From contig SFTJ01000033.1 in NCBI GenBank assembly GCA_004563195.1, forward strand, positions 14,359 through 78,358: a DNA stretch of 64,000 nucleotides. The letters run 5' to 3'. Under the pieces are notes generated by a model that searched no databases, was not told the DNA's origin, and saw only the letters and a program-made list of their open reading frames with translations. Each line of letters begins with the position of its first letter. Position 1 is the stretch's first letter. The DNA comes from a bacterium. GTDB taxonomy: Bacteria > Bacteroidota > Bacteroidia > Bacteroidales > Muribaculaceae. Shown one piece after another: positions 52,556-60,440 of the stretch. A program made the translations under genes and the position numbers.

Positions 52556-52933
52556 CTATGCCTTGAACAGTTCTTCTGATGTGATGCTGTTGTGTATCTC
52601 GCTCCAATATCCTGCGTGGGCAATTCCTGATACAGTGACCATGGTAAAGCTTACAGATTTCCTGCATCCTGTTTCGGTGACGAAACGCTCCGCCTTATGG
52701 TGCAAACTATCTGCATCGTCTTTAGTCACAGTATATTCGTTATGTGAAAATTTCATCTCACAGATATTCACCATGTTGTCTGCCCTGTCTATGAGCATGT
52801 CTATCTGTGCACCTTTTCTTCCGTCGGCACTCGGTCCCACTCGCCATGCAAATACGTTGGTCACAACTCCGCTGATGCCAAGAGCCATTTTGATTTGGCG
52901 GATATGCAGGAAACACAGACGCTCAAAAGCCAA
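52556..52933 (-). pseudogene. C-terminal remnant of a DUF234-type AAA ATPase
   Basis: 125 residues that match only the C-terminal (DUF234, PD-(D/E)XK-like) part of the common Bacteroidales ATPases: MAFERLCFLHIRQIKMALGISG, then AQIDMLIDR...NICEMKFS with the Asp...Glu-x-Lys nuclease pattern, ending ITSEELFKA. The whole AAA+ domain and helical linker (about 300 residues) are missing, and nothing coding for them lies upstream (52934-53100). It is therefore a truncated, probably dead gene at the left side of a decayed island. Confidence 0.82.
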
Positions 52934-53085
52934 ACCGACCCAGGCTGACCGCAGGAATCATAATCTATCTGATTTTGTGTGCTAAGGTACAAAACAATTC
53001 TTTATAAAGTGTCGAAACTTGTAATTATTTTGTTATTTTCGACATTTTTGACGGGTCTTGTGGTTCGGTTTACGCCCCAATTTGG

Positions 53086-53093
53086 TAACTTTG
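53086..53093 (+). promoter_or_regulatory. TAnnTTTG promoter only 10 bases from an ATG
   Basis: TAACTTTG ends at 53093; the DUF5131 ATG is at 53104, so the mRNA leader would be only a few bases (nearly leaderless). Confidence 0.6.
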
Positions 53094-53103
53094 TCTCGCG
53101 CTT

Positions 53104-53928
53104 ATGGAGGAATTTGATGAGAAATATGTGGGTTGGAATCCGTGGCATGGATGCACCAAAATCAGCCCGGGATGCCGTTTTTGCTATGTCTACAGGCAAG
53201 ATGCCATGTACGGTAGCGACATCGGCAGCGATGTGGTGCGCAAAACCGCCGCTTTCGACCTCCCGCTCAAACTCCGTCGCGACAAGTCGTATAAGATTCC
53301 ATCGGGCAGCACCGTATTTACTTGTTTCTCAAGCGATTTTCTGCTCGATGCCGCCGATGAGTGGCGTAGCGATTGCTGGCGCATGATGCGTGTGCGTCGC
53401 GACTGTATGTTTTATTTCTTCACCAAACGCATCGATCGCTTTGCCGAGTGCCTGCCGCCCGATTGGGCCGATGGCTATCCCAATGTGATAGTGGGCTGCA
53501 CCGTCGAAAATCAGGCTATGGCTGAATATCGCTTACCCATATTCAAAAGTTTGCCCATAAAGCACAAAACCATTATCGTGGCGCCGATGCTCGAGGCGGT
53601 GAATCTCGCTTCGTGGCTCGACGACAGCATCGAGATGGTGGCTGTGAGTGGCGAGTCGGGCGCAGAGGCTCGCGAATGTCGCTATGAGTGGGTGCTCGAT
53701 GTGCGCCGTCAGTGCATCGAGGCGGGTGTGGCTTTTTCGTTCCATCAGACCGGTGCCAATTTTGTGAAGGACGGCGTGCGCTATGCCATACCACGACGCC
53801 ATCAGATATCGCAGGCTCGCCGTGCCGCTATTGATGTGGATATTGCACCCAATCTCGCTCCTGTAGATGCACAAAAACATCATCAGGCTGAATATGTGCT
53901 CCGTTTTCAGCCCGATGATGATGAGTGA
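53104..53928 (+). CDS. DUF5131 family protein (phage Gp37/Gp68-like, radical-SAM-like cysteine motif)
   Basis: 274 residues. The N-terminus has WNPWHGCTKISPGCRFCYV with Cys17, Cys24 and Cys27 (C-x6-C-x2-C), the DUF5131 signature that resembles an iron-sulphur radical SAM loop. Further blocks are FTCFSSDFLL, FFTKRID, GCTVENQ and a C-terminal AVSGESGAEAR and SFHQTGANF. Members occur in phages and in bacterial accessory DNA; a DNA- or nucleotide-modifying role has been suggested but I know of no proof. It converges on the damaged GH16 gene, with the ends 18 bases apart. Confidence 0.85.
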   Translation: MEEFDEKYVGWNPWHGCTKISPGCRFCYVYRQDAMYGSDIGSDVVRKTAAFDLPLKLRRDKSYKIPSGSTVFTCFSSDFLLDAADEWRSDCWRMMRVRRDCMFYFFTKRIDRFAECLPPDWADGYPNVIVGCTVENQAMAEYRLPIFKSLPIKHKTIIVAPMLEAVNLASWLDDSIEMVAVSGESGAEARECRYEWVLDVRRQCIEAGVAFSFHQTGANFVKDGVRYAIPRRHQISQARRAAIDVDIAPNLAPVDAQKHHQAEYVLRFQPDDDE

Positions 53929-53946
53929 TTGTGGCAGGTTGTAGCC

Positions 53947-54698
53947 TTATTTCTTTCCCTTATATTGATAATGTCTTACCCAGTCGATTTCCATCTCCAC
54001 AGGTAGTTCTTTGGGGTCGACCGGGCCCACCCAGCTGCCGCCTCTTTGTCGGTTTGTATGCGTGGATAGGCAAATGTTCGCTTGCCGTTGATGTGAAACA
54101 CGAGACTGTCGGGCATGATGTCCACGCCATATACATTGAAGTCGTCGGGACGAATCGCGCCGGTGGCATAGTGAGGTGGCTCATTGTCCATCTTCAGATT
54201 GAGAGTGTAGTAGCTGTGAACGGTCTGATAGGCTATGGAGTCGTGGTTGAGGCGCTCCATTATGTCGATTTCGCCGCCGTTGGGCCAGCGATATTTCTCG
54301 GTGTCGAAAGGCAGCAGCCAGATGGCTGGCCAGGCTCCGCGGGCTCCTTGCAACTTGGCACGCACCTCTATGCGTCCGCAGTCAAAGGCGTGCTTGCCTT
54401 TGCTCCATATGCCGCCGGTGAGGTAGTGAGCGGTGTCGGCTTCGAGGTTGTCGTTCACTATGCCCTTGAGCACCAGGCAACCGTTGCGCATCTCGTAGCA
54501 GCGTGGGTCGGCACTCTGAGTGTTTGCCCAGTCGGCTTTGCCGCGGTCGCAGTGGCTCCAAGTGGTGTAATCGATGGTGTTGCCGTTGAATTCGTCTTGC
54601 CACACAAGTTGCCATCCCGATTTGCGGCTGCACGAGCAGAGCAAAACCACGTCCATGAGTATCGCAATGATGTGTTTACCGATGTTTTGGTTTGTCAT
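53947..54698 (-). pseudogene. GH16 family glucanase lipoprotein, disrupted by a short deletion with frameshift
   Basis: Lipoprotein start (MTNQNIGKHIIAILMDVVLLCSC), then a GH16 jelly-roll: WQDEFNGNTIDYTTW, GGIWSKGKHAFDCGRIEVRAKL, WPAIWLLP and the catalytic GGEIDIMERLN (ExDxxE nucleophile and acid/base). After RIQTDKE (about 54045) the frame is lost. The family end continues in another frame as GGSWVGPVDPKELPVEM...DWVRHYQYKGKK to TAA at 53947-53949. About 17-18 residues that relatives have between these parts (a ...FYLLIDMQL-type strand) are missing. Read without the shift, it would stop at 53976 with an unrelated tail. It would hydrolyse beta-1,3(4)-glucans if intact. Confidence 0.85.
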
Positions 54699-54738
54699 AA
54701 TAGTGATATTGTAGTTTTTTGGTTATTAGAATCTCTTA

Positions 54739-54746
54739 CAAAGTTA
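54739..54746 (-). promoter_or_regulatory. TAnnTTTG element before the GH16 gene
   Basis: Minus strand TAACTTTG, 41 bases before the ATG at 54698. Confidence 0.5.
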
Positions 54747-54766
54747 CAAAACTCGGCGCTATAATG

Positions 54767-54920
54767 CAAGCAAAGGCGCGCTGCAAGCTGAGACGGCTTT
54801 TGCAGTGCGCCTTGATGTTGCTTTTGGGGAGAGTGAGATGGCGTGTTACTTCACCGGCACTTGTATTTCGGTGCGCCACTCGGCTTCGTCTTCCTTATTC
54901 CATGCTCCGTCGATATAGGA
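54767..54920. repeat. 154-bp direct repeat, left copy
   Basis: Nearly identical to 59500-59654 (a single T indel seen). It contains the terminator hairpin and last codons of the MerR/GyrI-type regulator found intact at 59580-60335. It marks the left border of a 4.7-kb inserted segment. Confidence 0.9.
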
Positions 54921-55016
54921 ACTTTTGCCATCGACAGCTTCGCCCTCTCCGTATCGGGCGTTTCGTGAATAATAGGGCCACTTTCCCAAAACTTTTTTAC
55001 TCTTTTTCTCGTTAAA
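54846..55016 (-). pseudogene. Duplicated 3' end of the MerR/GyrI-type regulator fused to foreign sequence
   Basis: The minus-strand frame ending at TAA 54846-54848 gives SYIDGAWNKEDEAEWRTE..., identical to the last 25 or so residues of the regulator. Leftwards in the protein it stays open for about 30 more codons (KVLGKWPYYSRNARYGEG...) that do not match the regulator, with a stop at 55017-55019 and no start codon. Probably a by-product of insertion, not an expressed gene. Confidence 0.7.
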
Positions 55017-55322
55017 CTATTGCAGAGATGAGAAAAAAGTGCACCACCGCAGCAAGCCTGTTATGATGATTAAAAACATACGTCGATTCCAGTCTGCCGT
55101 CATGCCTGACACGGTTTCTAAAGACGAAAAAACTTACATAATTCCCGATAAATGGAAATAATGGAATGTGTTGATTAACACACAAATTGTGGTTGCCATA
55201 ATAAGCGGCCACATTTTTTATTCTTTATTTTGGTATTACAGAACTTTTTTAGTAAATTAGATGCGCATATCGCACACAGAGGCCCGATATGGGTTAAACT
55301 GGGTGGGATGCAGACATAATGG

Positions 55323-55427
55323 AAAGCGTTTACCTACGCTCTTTCTTGACTGTATGGAATCTCGCAAGTTTCAAAGATTGGTCAAGAATGTAGCAACTGA
55401 GTAGATGGCTTGTGGATATGTATAAAT
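55323..55427 (+). repeat. Diverged direct repeat, copy 2
   Basis: It begins AAAGCGTTTACCTACGCTCT and ends ATATGTATAAAT; counterpart of 52284-52387. Non-coding. The neighbouring stretches 55020-55322 and 55428-55635 show no gene. Confidence 0.7.
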
Positions 55428-55635
55428 GTGAAACTACACTTCACCTTTCGAGAGAAAGCATATGTGTCGTTTACTATTACATATTTGCATGAGGCCTCTG
55501 AAAGTTGCTCGTTCAATCAATCGGGCAATGCGAGAGCCTCATACAGTGGGACGAGTAACAAGTACAGACTCTCACGCTTTTTCTTTGTAAACCAATCAGC
55601 CAATGAGGTGAGTCCGGCGGCAAAGGAACAGAATT

Positions 55636-56862
55636 ATGAAATACAATCTCGTTGCGCTGACACTTTTAGCTTCGCTTGGTGTTGCTGCCCAAAGTCAAGT
55701 ACAAAAGAGTATGCTTGATACTTTCGTCAAGTATGCATCCATCGACAGTCAGTCGAACTATGACAGCATCTGCACTCAAGGTCAACACGATATGGCATTG
55801 GCCTTAAAGGCTGATGTCAAGGATGCAGTCGCTAAAGCAAAGACATCCGGTGTCAAGATTGAACTCTCCGATGCCAATTATCTTTACGTTACAATACCGG
55901 CCAATGTCAAAGCTGCTTGCCCGACAATGGGCATAAGCTGCCACATTGACGTTACGCCTGAAGCACCCGGAGGCAATATCACACCCATAGTTGACACTCG
56001 CAACGACCATACGATTGTCCGCACCGACGGCACAACGTTGCTCGGTGCCGATGATAAATGCGGCTGCACCATTGCCATGCAGCTTATCCGCACTATTCTG
56101 AGCGATAAATCCATTAAGCATGGCAATCTGCAATTCGCGTTCTGCCCCAACGAGGATGTAGGCCGCGCTGCCGATGCCATCGATGCAAAATTATTCTCCC
56201 CGGACATTCTTTTCGACCTTGACGGCCCGGAGGGAAACGTAGTGACTAAATCCAATTTCACCGCCCGAGGCTTTAATGTGAAGTTTATCGGTAGCGAGGC
56301 GCATCCCGGCAATGCCAAAGCTCAGAAACTCGGCGATGCCACTGCTGCCGCCGCTGCGTTCATATCCTATTTCCCGGTAGAGAGCCGCCCGGAAAACTCG
56401 GAGGGCACACAGGGCTACATACATCCGTGGAGTTTCGACAAAGGCGGAGCGGATGTCACTGTGCAGACTCGTGTTCGCTATTTCGACAAATCGGAGGGTG
56501 AACTGTTTGACCGTATGCTCGCGGGGGCGATTGCCGATGTTGAGCGCAAGTTTCCCAATGTAAAGGTTGAAATAATCTACGACAACCTCCAATATGAGAA
56601 TGTAGCCTACACACTGCATCCGCAGGCACAGAGACTTGTAGAAACCGCTGCTGCCAAAATCGGCAAAGACATCACATTTGCCGACGAGCGCGGAGGCACG
56701 ACGGCCTCGATGTTTGCTGCCAAGGGCCTAAAGGGAGGCATGTGCGTGTTTACCGGTCAGCACGACATCCACTCGACCCGTGAATACGCCGACCTGCAGG
56801 AGATGGAAGAAGCCTACAGCCTCATGCTCGAAATTATCAAACAAGTACCAACACTCAAATAA
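55636..56862 (+). CDS. Exported PepT-like M20 peptidase
   Basis: 408 residues. Signal peptide MKYNLVALTLLASLGVAAQ, then a PepT (tripeptide aminopeptidase) type M20B metallopeptidase: His103 and Asp105 in SCHIDVTPE, bridging Asp near 139 in LLGADDKCG, catalytic Glu173 in PNEDVG, LFDLDGPEGN with a metal Asp near 196, and a C-terminal GQHDIHSTREY His. Classical PepT is cytosolic, so an exported form is unusual; it would trim peptides in the periplasm. It lies inside the 4.7-kb insertion and is followed after 5 bases by two genes for secreted unknown proteins. Confidence 0.88.
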   Translation: MKYNLVALTLLASLGVAAQSQVQKSMLDTFVKYASIDSQSNYDSICTQGQHDMALALKADVKDAVAKAKTSGVKIELSDANYLYVTIPANVKAACPTMGISCHIDVTPEAPGGNITPIVDTRNDHTIVRTDGTTLLGADDKCGCTIAMQLIRTILSDKSIKHGNLQFAFCPNEDVGRAADAIDAKLFSPDILFDLDGPEGNVVTKSNFTARGFNVKFIGSEAHPGNAKAQKLGDATAAAAAFISYFPVESRPENSEGTQGYIHPWSFDKGGADVTVQTRVRYFDKSEGELFDRMLAGAIADVERKFPNVKVEIIYDNLQYENVAYTLHPQAQRLVETAAAKIGKDITFADERGGTTASMFAAKGLKGGMCVFTGQHDIHSTREYADLQEMEEAYSLMLEIIKQVPTLK

Positions 56863-56867
56863 AAACC

Positions 56868-58532
56868 ATGAAACGATTGCTCATAATCTTATTTTTGGGT
56901 GTGCTGGCCGTTGTAGGCAGTCAAGCACAAGTGTTGCGTAGTGGTGCGCAAACGTTACGTTCAGTTACTAATGCGACATCTACGAGCGGCAAAGTTATGC
57001 GACAGCTTGAGCAGCAGTCGCGCCGGGCCGAACAGGCTGCACGAGCTGCCGCCGCTGCAGCTCGGTTGAACGTCAAGCCTAAGGGCGTGCCGATAGTTAT
57101 TCCCATCCTCGATACCGACGAGCAAAAGCGGAAAAATGGAAACATGGTTAGTATTAGGCCTCTTGCTAAATTCAAGCCTCTCCCTAAAATAAAGACTTTC
57201 AGCGAGATGGAAGATGAGTTTCTCGCAGCCGATTACGACTCGATTAAAGCACTTGTCAATAGCGGTGTATACATCCCGACACGATATAGCTATTTTCAAC
57301 TTGCCGACTATGCCATGCGTCACGATGACGAACCATTTGCCATCATATGTCTCGAACGAATACGGGTCGACCGACTGACACCGAAGCTTCTTGAAAGGGT
57401 AGGGCGTCGCTTCGTGGCATTGCATCCATTTATGCCTGAGATTACACGCGCTGTTGTGGTGTCGGCTTACATAAAGATGGTAGATGCTAAACTGCGAGGC
57501 GTGGATTGCGACTCGGCGCGTATGCAGCAGGGCGACACGCTGCTTATGGTCACCCGCCAATTCAATCCCTCGCTCAATCCGCTTGTAGAGCTCAGTTGCA
57601 ACTACGATCCCTCAAATGAGGTGGCGCGGTACAAGGCGGCAGCCGACTCGTTGATTGCCACCTATCCCCAATGGATCCCTGAGTTCAAGGACACATTCGC
57701 CCGACATTTCCTAATGACATTAATAGGCAATGGTGAGGGCGCAACTGCTCTTGACTATTTCGGAAAAGCACCGCTCAAGGAGTTTCCTGACGCCAATGTC
57801 GATTTCTCCCTCGACTTAGCAGACTGTGCAATTGCCGAACAGAATGCTACACTTTTCTCGGCATATCTTCAGCAAGCAGTAGCCCTTGATTCGGTAGCTG
57901 CCGAAGAATATTGGGCAGAACTATATGATGCCAACTGGAAAGCATATCTTGCCGATCCTTCGCAACTCGAACTTGCCGATTGGCTGATAGAGATGTCTCC
58001 CGAGCCGGCCAACAACGCCTTGTTGCTGTCGCTCGATCTGCTGGAGCAAACCAACAATCCAGACGAGATTTCGTGGGAATGGAACGATATCACAACCTAC
58101 ACCACCGAAGAAACTACTTGTCGCGCTGCTATTCTGCACATCATTGACAAAGGTTTGGCGGTGGATGAGGGCCTCAGCCGCCCCGATGCAGAGGAATGGT
58201 GTCGATATGTCAAGGCCGGGATGCTTCTGCCCGACCCGATGACGCACAATGAGGGTAAAGCTATGCTCAACGTCCTGGCCGAGTCAGACAACATTGAACT
58301 GCGTTGCAAAGCCATAATCAGTCTTTCCTTCATTGCAGCGCATGGCCTCGACAAACCCAAAGAGGGCTTGAAAATTCTAAAAAAGCACATCAAGCTACTC
58401 GATGACCCAGCCGTAAACAGCGAAATCCGCGAGCTGTGGTACGACTATATGGCCGCCCTTTCAACTCGCCTCGGCAAAACTAAAGACGCTAATAAATACC
58501 TCAAACTCAAAGAAGCAACAAAATTATTATGA
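56868..58532 (+). CDS. Secreted helical-repeat protein of unknown function
   Basis: 554 residues. Signal peptide MKRLLIILFLGVLAVVGSQA. Residues about 45-70 form an Ala/Arg-rich coiled coil (RRAEQAARAAAAAAR). Most of the remainder (about 110-550) is predicted helical with TPR/Sel1-like pair spacing (FQLADYAMRHDDEPFAIICLE, LADWLIEMSPEPANNALLL, KDANKYLKLKEA). No catalytic motif recognised. It begins 5 bases after the peptidase gene and its stop overlaps the next ATG, so the three are one operon; it may be a scaffold or partner for the exported peptidase. Confidence 0.75.
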   Translation: MKRLLIILFLGVLAVVGSQAQVLRSGAQTLRSVTNATSTSGKVMRQLEQQSRRAEQAARAAAAAARLNVKPKGVPIVIPILDTDEQKRKNGNMVSIRPLAKFKPLPKIKTFSEMEDEFLAADYDSIKALVNSGVYIPTRYSYFQLADYAMRHDDEPFAIICLERIRVDRLTPKLLERVGRRFVALHPFMPEITRAVVVSAYIKMVDAKLRGVDCDSARMQQGDTLLMVTRQFNPSLNPLVELSCNYDPSNEVARYKAAADSLIATYPQWIPEFKDTFARHFLMTLIGNGEGATALDYFGKAPLKEFPDANVDFSLDLADCAIAEQNATLFSAYLQQAVALDSVAAEEYWAELYDANWKAYLADPSQLELADWLIEMSPEPANNALLLSLDLLEQTNNPDEISWEWNDITTYTTEETTCRAAILHIIDKGLAVDEGLSRPDAEEWCRYVKAGMLLPDPMTHNEGKAMLNVLAESDNIELRCKAIISLSFIAAHGLDKPKEGLKILKKHIKLLDDPAVNSEIRELWYDYMAALSTRLGKTKDANKYLKLKEATKLL

Positions 58533-59089
58533 TGAAAAAGCTATTTATAATACTCGCGTTGCTTATCAACACAGTGACATTAGTCCAAGCCCAAGACATT
58601 GAAGGAGAGTGGACGCCTGACGAATCTTCCTATTTGGGAGAAATCCGTATCAAACACATTGAAGGGAACAAATACAAAGTACGACTCCAGACACGAGATG
58701 GACTTCAAACTATAAATGCAACATATAGCAATGGCGAACTCTTTGGCAGGTTTGAAGATGAGGAACCGAACTACGGAGAATTTTGGGTTGGTAACGGCCC
58801 GATAGAAAATGGGCGGGAAAAAGAAATTCTTGTCGGTCATGAATATGGCCGTTACGGTACAAATGGAGCAGTTACCGGAGCCTTAAATGGCAATGTAGGA
58901 TATCAATATACAAATTCACGAAGAAATTGTGCCACAGTTGAAAAATCATTTGTCTGCGTCTACTTGTATTTTAAGGGCGAAACTATGACAGCGTACTATA
59001 CACATAGAGGCGAATATCTTAAAAATGGGACTCCAATGTTCTACCAAGAGTCCGGCAAGGTGAATGGAATGAATTACACCAAATGGTGA
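58529..59089 (+). CDS. Small secreted beta-barrel-like (lipocalin-style) protein
   Basis: 186 residues. Signal peptide MMKKLFIILALLINTVTLVQA, then IEGEWTPDESSYLGEIRIKHI, a pattern of strands like lipocalin or 'G-x-W' domains, with aromatic-rich C-terminus (YQESGKVNGMNYTKW). It overlaps the previous gene by 4 bases (ATGA). Third gene of the island operon. Function unknown; a single Cys pair (residues about 132 and 141) could form a disulphide. Confidence 0.72.
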   Translation: MMKKLFIILALLINTVTLVQAQDIEGEWTPDESSYLGEIRIKHIEGNKYKVRLQTRDGLQTINATYSNGELFGRFEDEEPNYGEFWVGNGPIENGREKEILVGHEYGRYGTNGAVTGALNGNVGYQYTNSRRNCATVEKSFVCVYLYFKGETMTAYYTHRGEYLKNGTPMFYQESGKVNGMNYTKW

Positions 59090-59499
59090 ACTCGCAAGAA
59101 ATAATCTAATTCAGGAGCGCTACATGAAACGGTTATTTCCTTAGCAATGCATTATTTTTTGTCAGTGAACATAGTACATGGTATCATAAAATAGATCTGG
59201 CAGAATACCCATTAGAGGCAAAATGTCTTAAAATCCACAAAGACTATTATTTTAAACTATTGCTGTCCGATAAAACTTTTTTGAGCCGGGCAGAAAAATC
59301 AGGGTTGGCACCTATTGCAGGAGTCAGCCCTGTTTGGTTACTTTGCTTTTGCCACAAACTAAAACAACCATGGGCGAAAGTAATCATTTCCTGACTTCAT
59401 CATTGTGTCACCCAAAAGAATAATTATGAAAAACGGTGCTACACTCTCTTGTGGGGCATGCACACAGAAAAATCATGAAAAACTTATTAAGTCAGGAAA
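59090..59499. other. Non-coding right part of the insertion
   Basis: Frames are broken throughout. It contains AGGGTTGGCACC...GTCAGCCCT, a possible hairpin near 59303-59331, and TTACTTTG at 59338-59345, close to a promoter element, directed towards the right repeat. No gene recognised. Confidence 0.4.
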
Positions 59500-59654
59500 C
59501 AAGCAAAGGCGCGCTGCAAGCTGAGACGGCTTTTGCAGTGCGCCTTGATGTTGCTTTTTGGGGAGAGTGAGATGGCGTGTTACTTCACCGGCACTTGTAT
59601 TTCGGTGCGCCACTCGGCTTCGTCTTCCTTATTCCATGCTCCGTCGATATAGGA
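59500..59654. repeat. 155-bp direct repeat, right copy (inside the intact regulator locus)
   Basis: Counterpart of 54767-54920. Its right two thirds encode the C-terminus of the MerR/GyrI-type regulator and its left third is the terminator region. Confidence 0.9.
59503..59546 (-). terminator. Terminator hairpin of the MerR/GyrI-type regulator
   Basis: AAGGCGCGCTGCAA (59506-59519) pairs with TTGCAGTGCGCCTT (59533-59546), with one G-T pair. On the minus strand a weak TTGCTTGTTT tail follows. Confidence 0.65.
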
Positions 59655-60335
59655 CGAGTCGGAGAAGGTGGTGTAGGGGCCTACATGGTCGTAGCAGAGT
59701 GCCTTGGGGATGGCTGGAGCCTCGTAGAAGTGCAGGATAGGGGTGTCGGGGAGCAATTCGCCCACGGCTTCGCAGTATTCCACATCTATGTCGTGATCTT
59801 TGTGCTCGGCGTCGTGCTCTACGGTGTAGCAATACTGTGGTTCGGGGCAGGTGCAGCCCACGCGCATCATTTCGGGGCCTATCACATTCACGCACAACAT
59901 GCCCAGAATGTCGTACGATTCGATTACGCGGCGGTGGCTTGCCACTTTGCGTGCCGCAATGCTTTTGATTTTAAATTCGTTCATACTTTTTGTGTTTGTG
60001 GAGATTTCGAGCAGGCTCTTGAGTTGGCTCAGCTGATGGTTGAGTCGCTCTATTTCGGCGCTGCAATGCTCTATTTTTTGCATCACGGTGCTTATGTCGG
60101 GCATTCCCGACTTGCTGTTGAGCACATTGCCTATTTCTTCGAGCGACAGTCCGAGCTGCTTGAGGTGCAATATCCTGTTGAGACGCACCGCCTGGCCCAA
60201 CCTATAGTAGCGATAGCCTGTGCAGCGGTCTATCTCATCGGGGAGCAACAGTCCTTGCTCTTCGTAGTGCCGCAGTGTCTTGACCGTTACTCGGCATAGT
60301 TTCGAAAATTCTCCGATTTTATACTTCTTGTTCAT
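59580..60335 (-). CDS. MerR-family regulator with GyrI-like ligand-binding domain
   Basis: 251 residues. N-terminal MerR winged helix (KYKIGEFSKLCRVTVKTLRHYEEQGLL, residues 4-30), dimer coiled coil (about 78-115), then a GyrI/AraC-effector-type domain (about 118-251) ending VPVK, as in BmrR- or TipA-like regulators that bind small hydrophobic compounds. Such regulators usually twist a long-spacer promoter and activate exporters or their own gene. No exporter is adjacent. The promoter element lies at 60361-60368 and the 3' end is duplicated 4.7 kb to the left. Confidence 0.9.
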   Translation of the reverse strand: MNKKYKIGEFSKLCRVTVKTLRHYEEQGLLLPDEIDRCTGYRYYRLGQAVRLNRILHLKQLGLSLEEIGNVLNSKSGMPDISTVMQKIEHCSAEIERLNHQLSQLKSLLEISTNTKSMNEFKIKSIAARKVASHRRVIESYDILGMLCVNVIGPEMMRVGCTCPEPQYCYTVEHDAEHKDHDIDVEYCEAVGELLPDTPILHFYEAPAIPKALCYDHVGPYTTFSDSSYIDGAWNKEDEAEWRTEIQVPVK

Positions 60336-60360
60336 TGTTGTAATAAAAGTGGGTTTTGCG

Positions 60361-60368
60361 CAAAATTA
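60361..60368 (-). promoter_or_regulatory. TAnnTTTG element before the MerR-type gene
   Basis: Minus strand TAATTTTG, 25 bases before the ATG at 60335. Confidence 0.5.
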
Positions 60369-60440
60369 GTTTTTTATCACGACTGCGAAGTTATAGCCTT
60401 ACCTAAGGGACGAGTCAAGAGGTATTTGTGTTTTTAACAC

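Noticed and set aside
54719..55015. 98-codon plus-strand frame next to the GH16 gene
   Set aside because: It is the opposite strand of the duplicated regulator tail and terminator, with no coding features.
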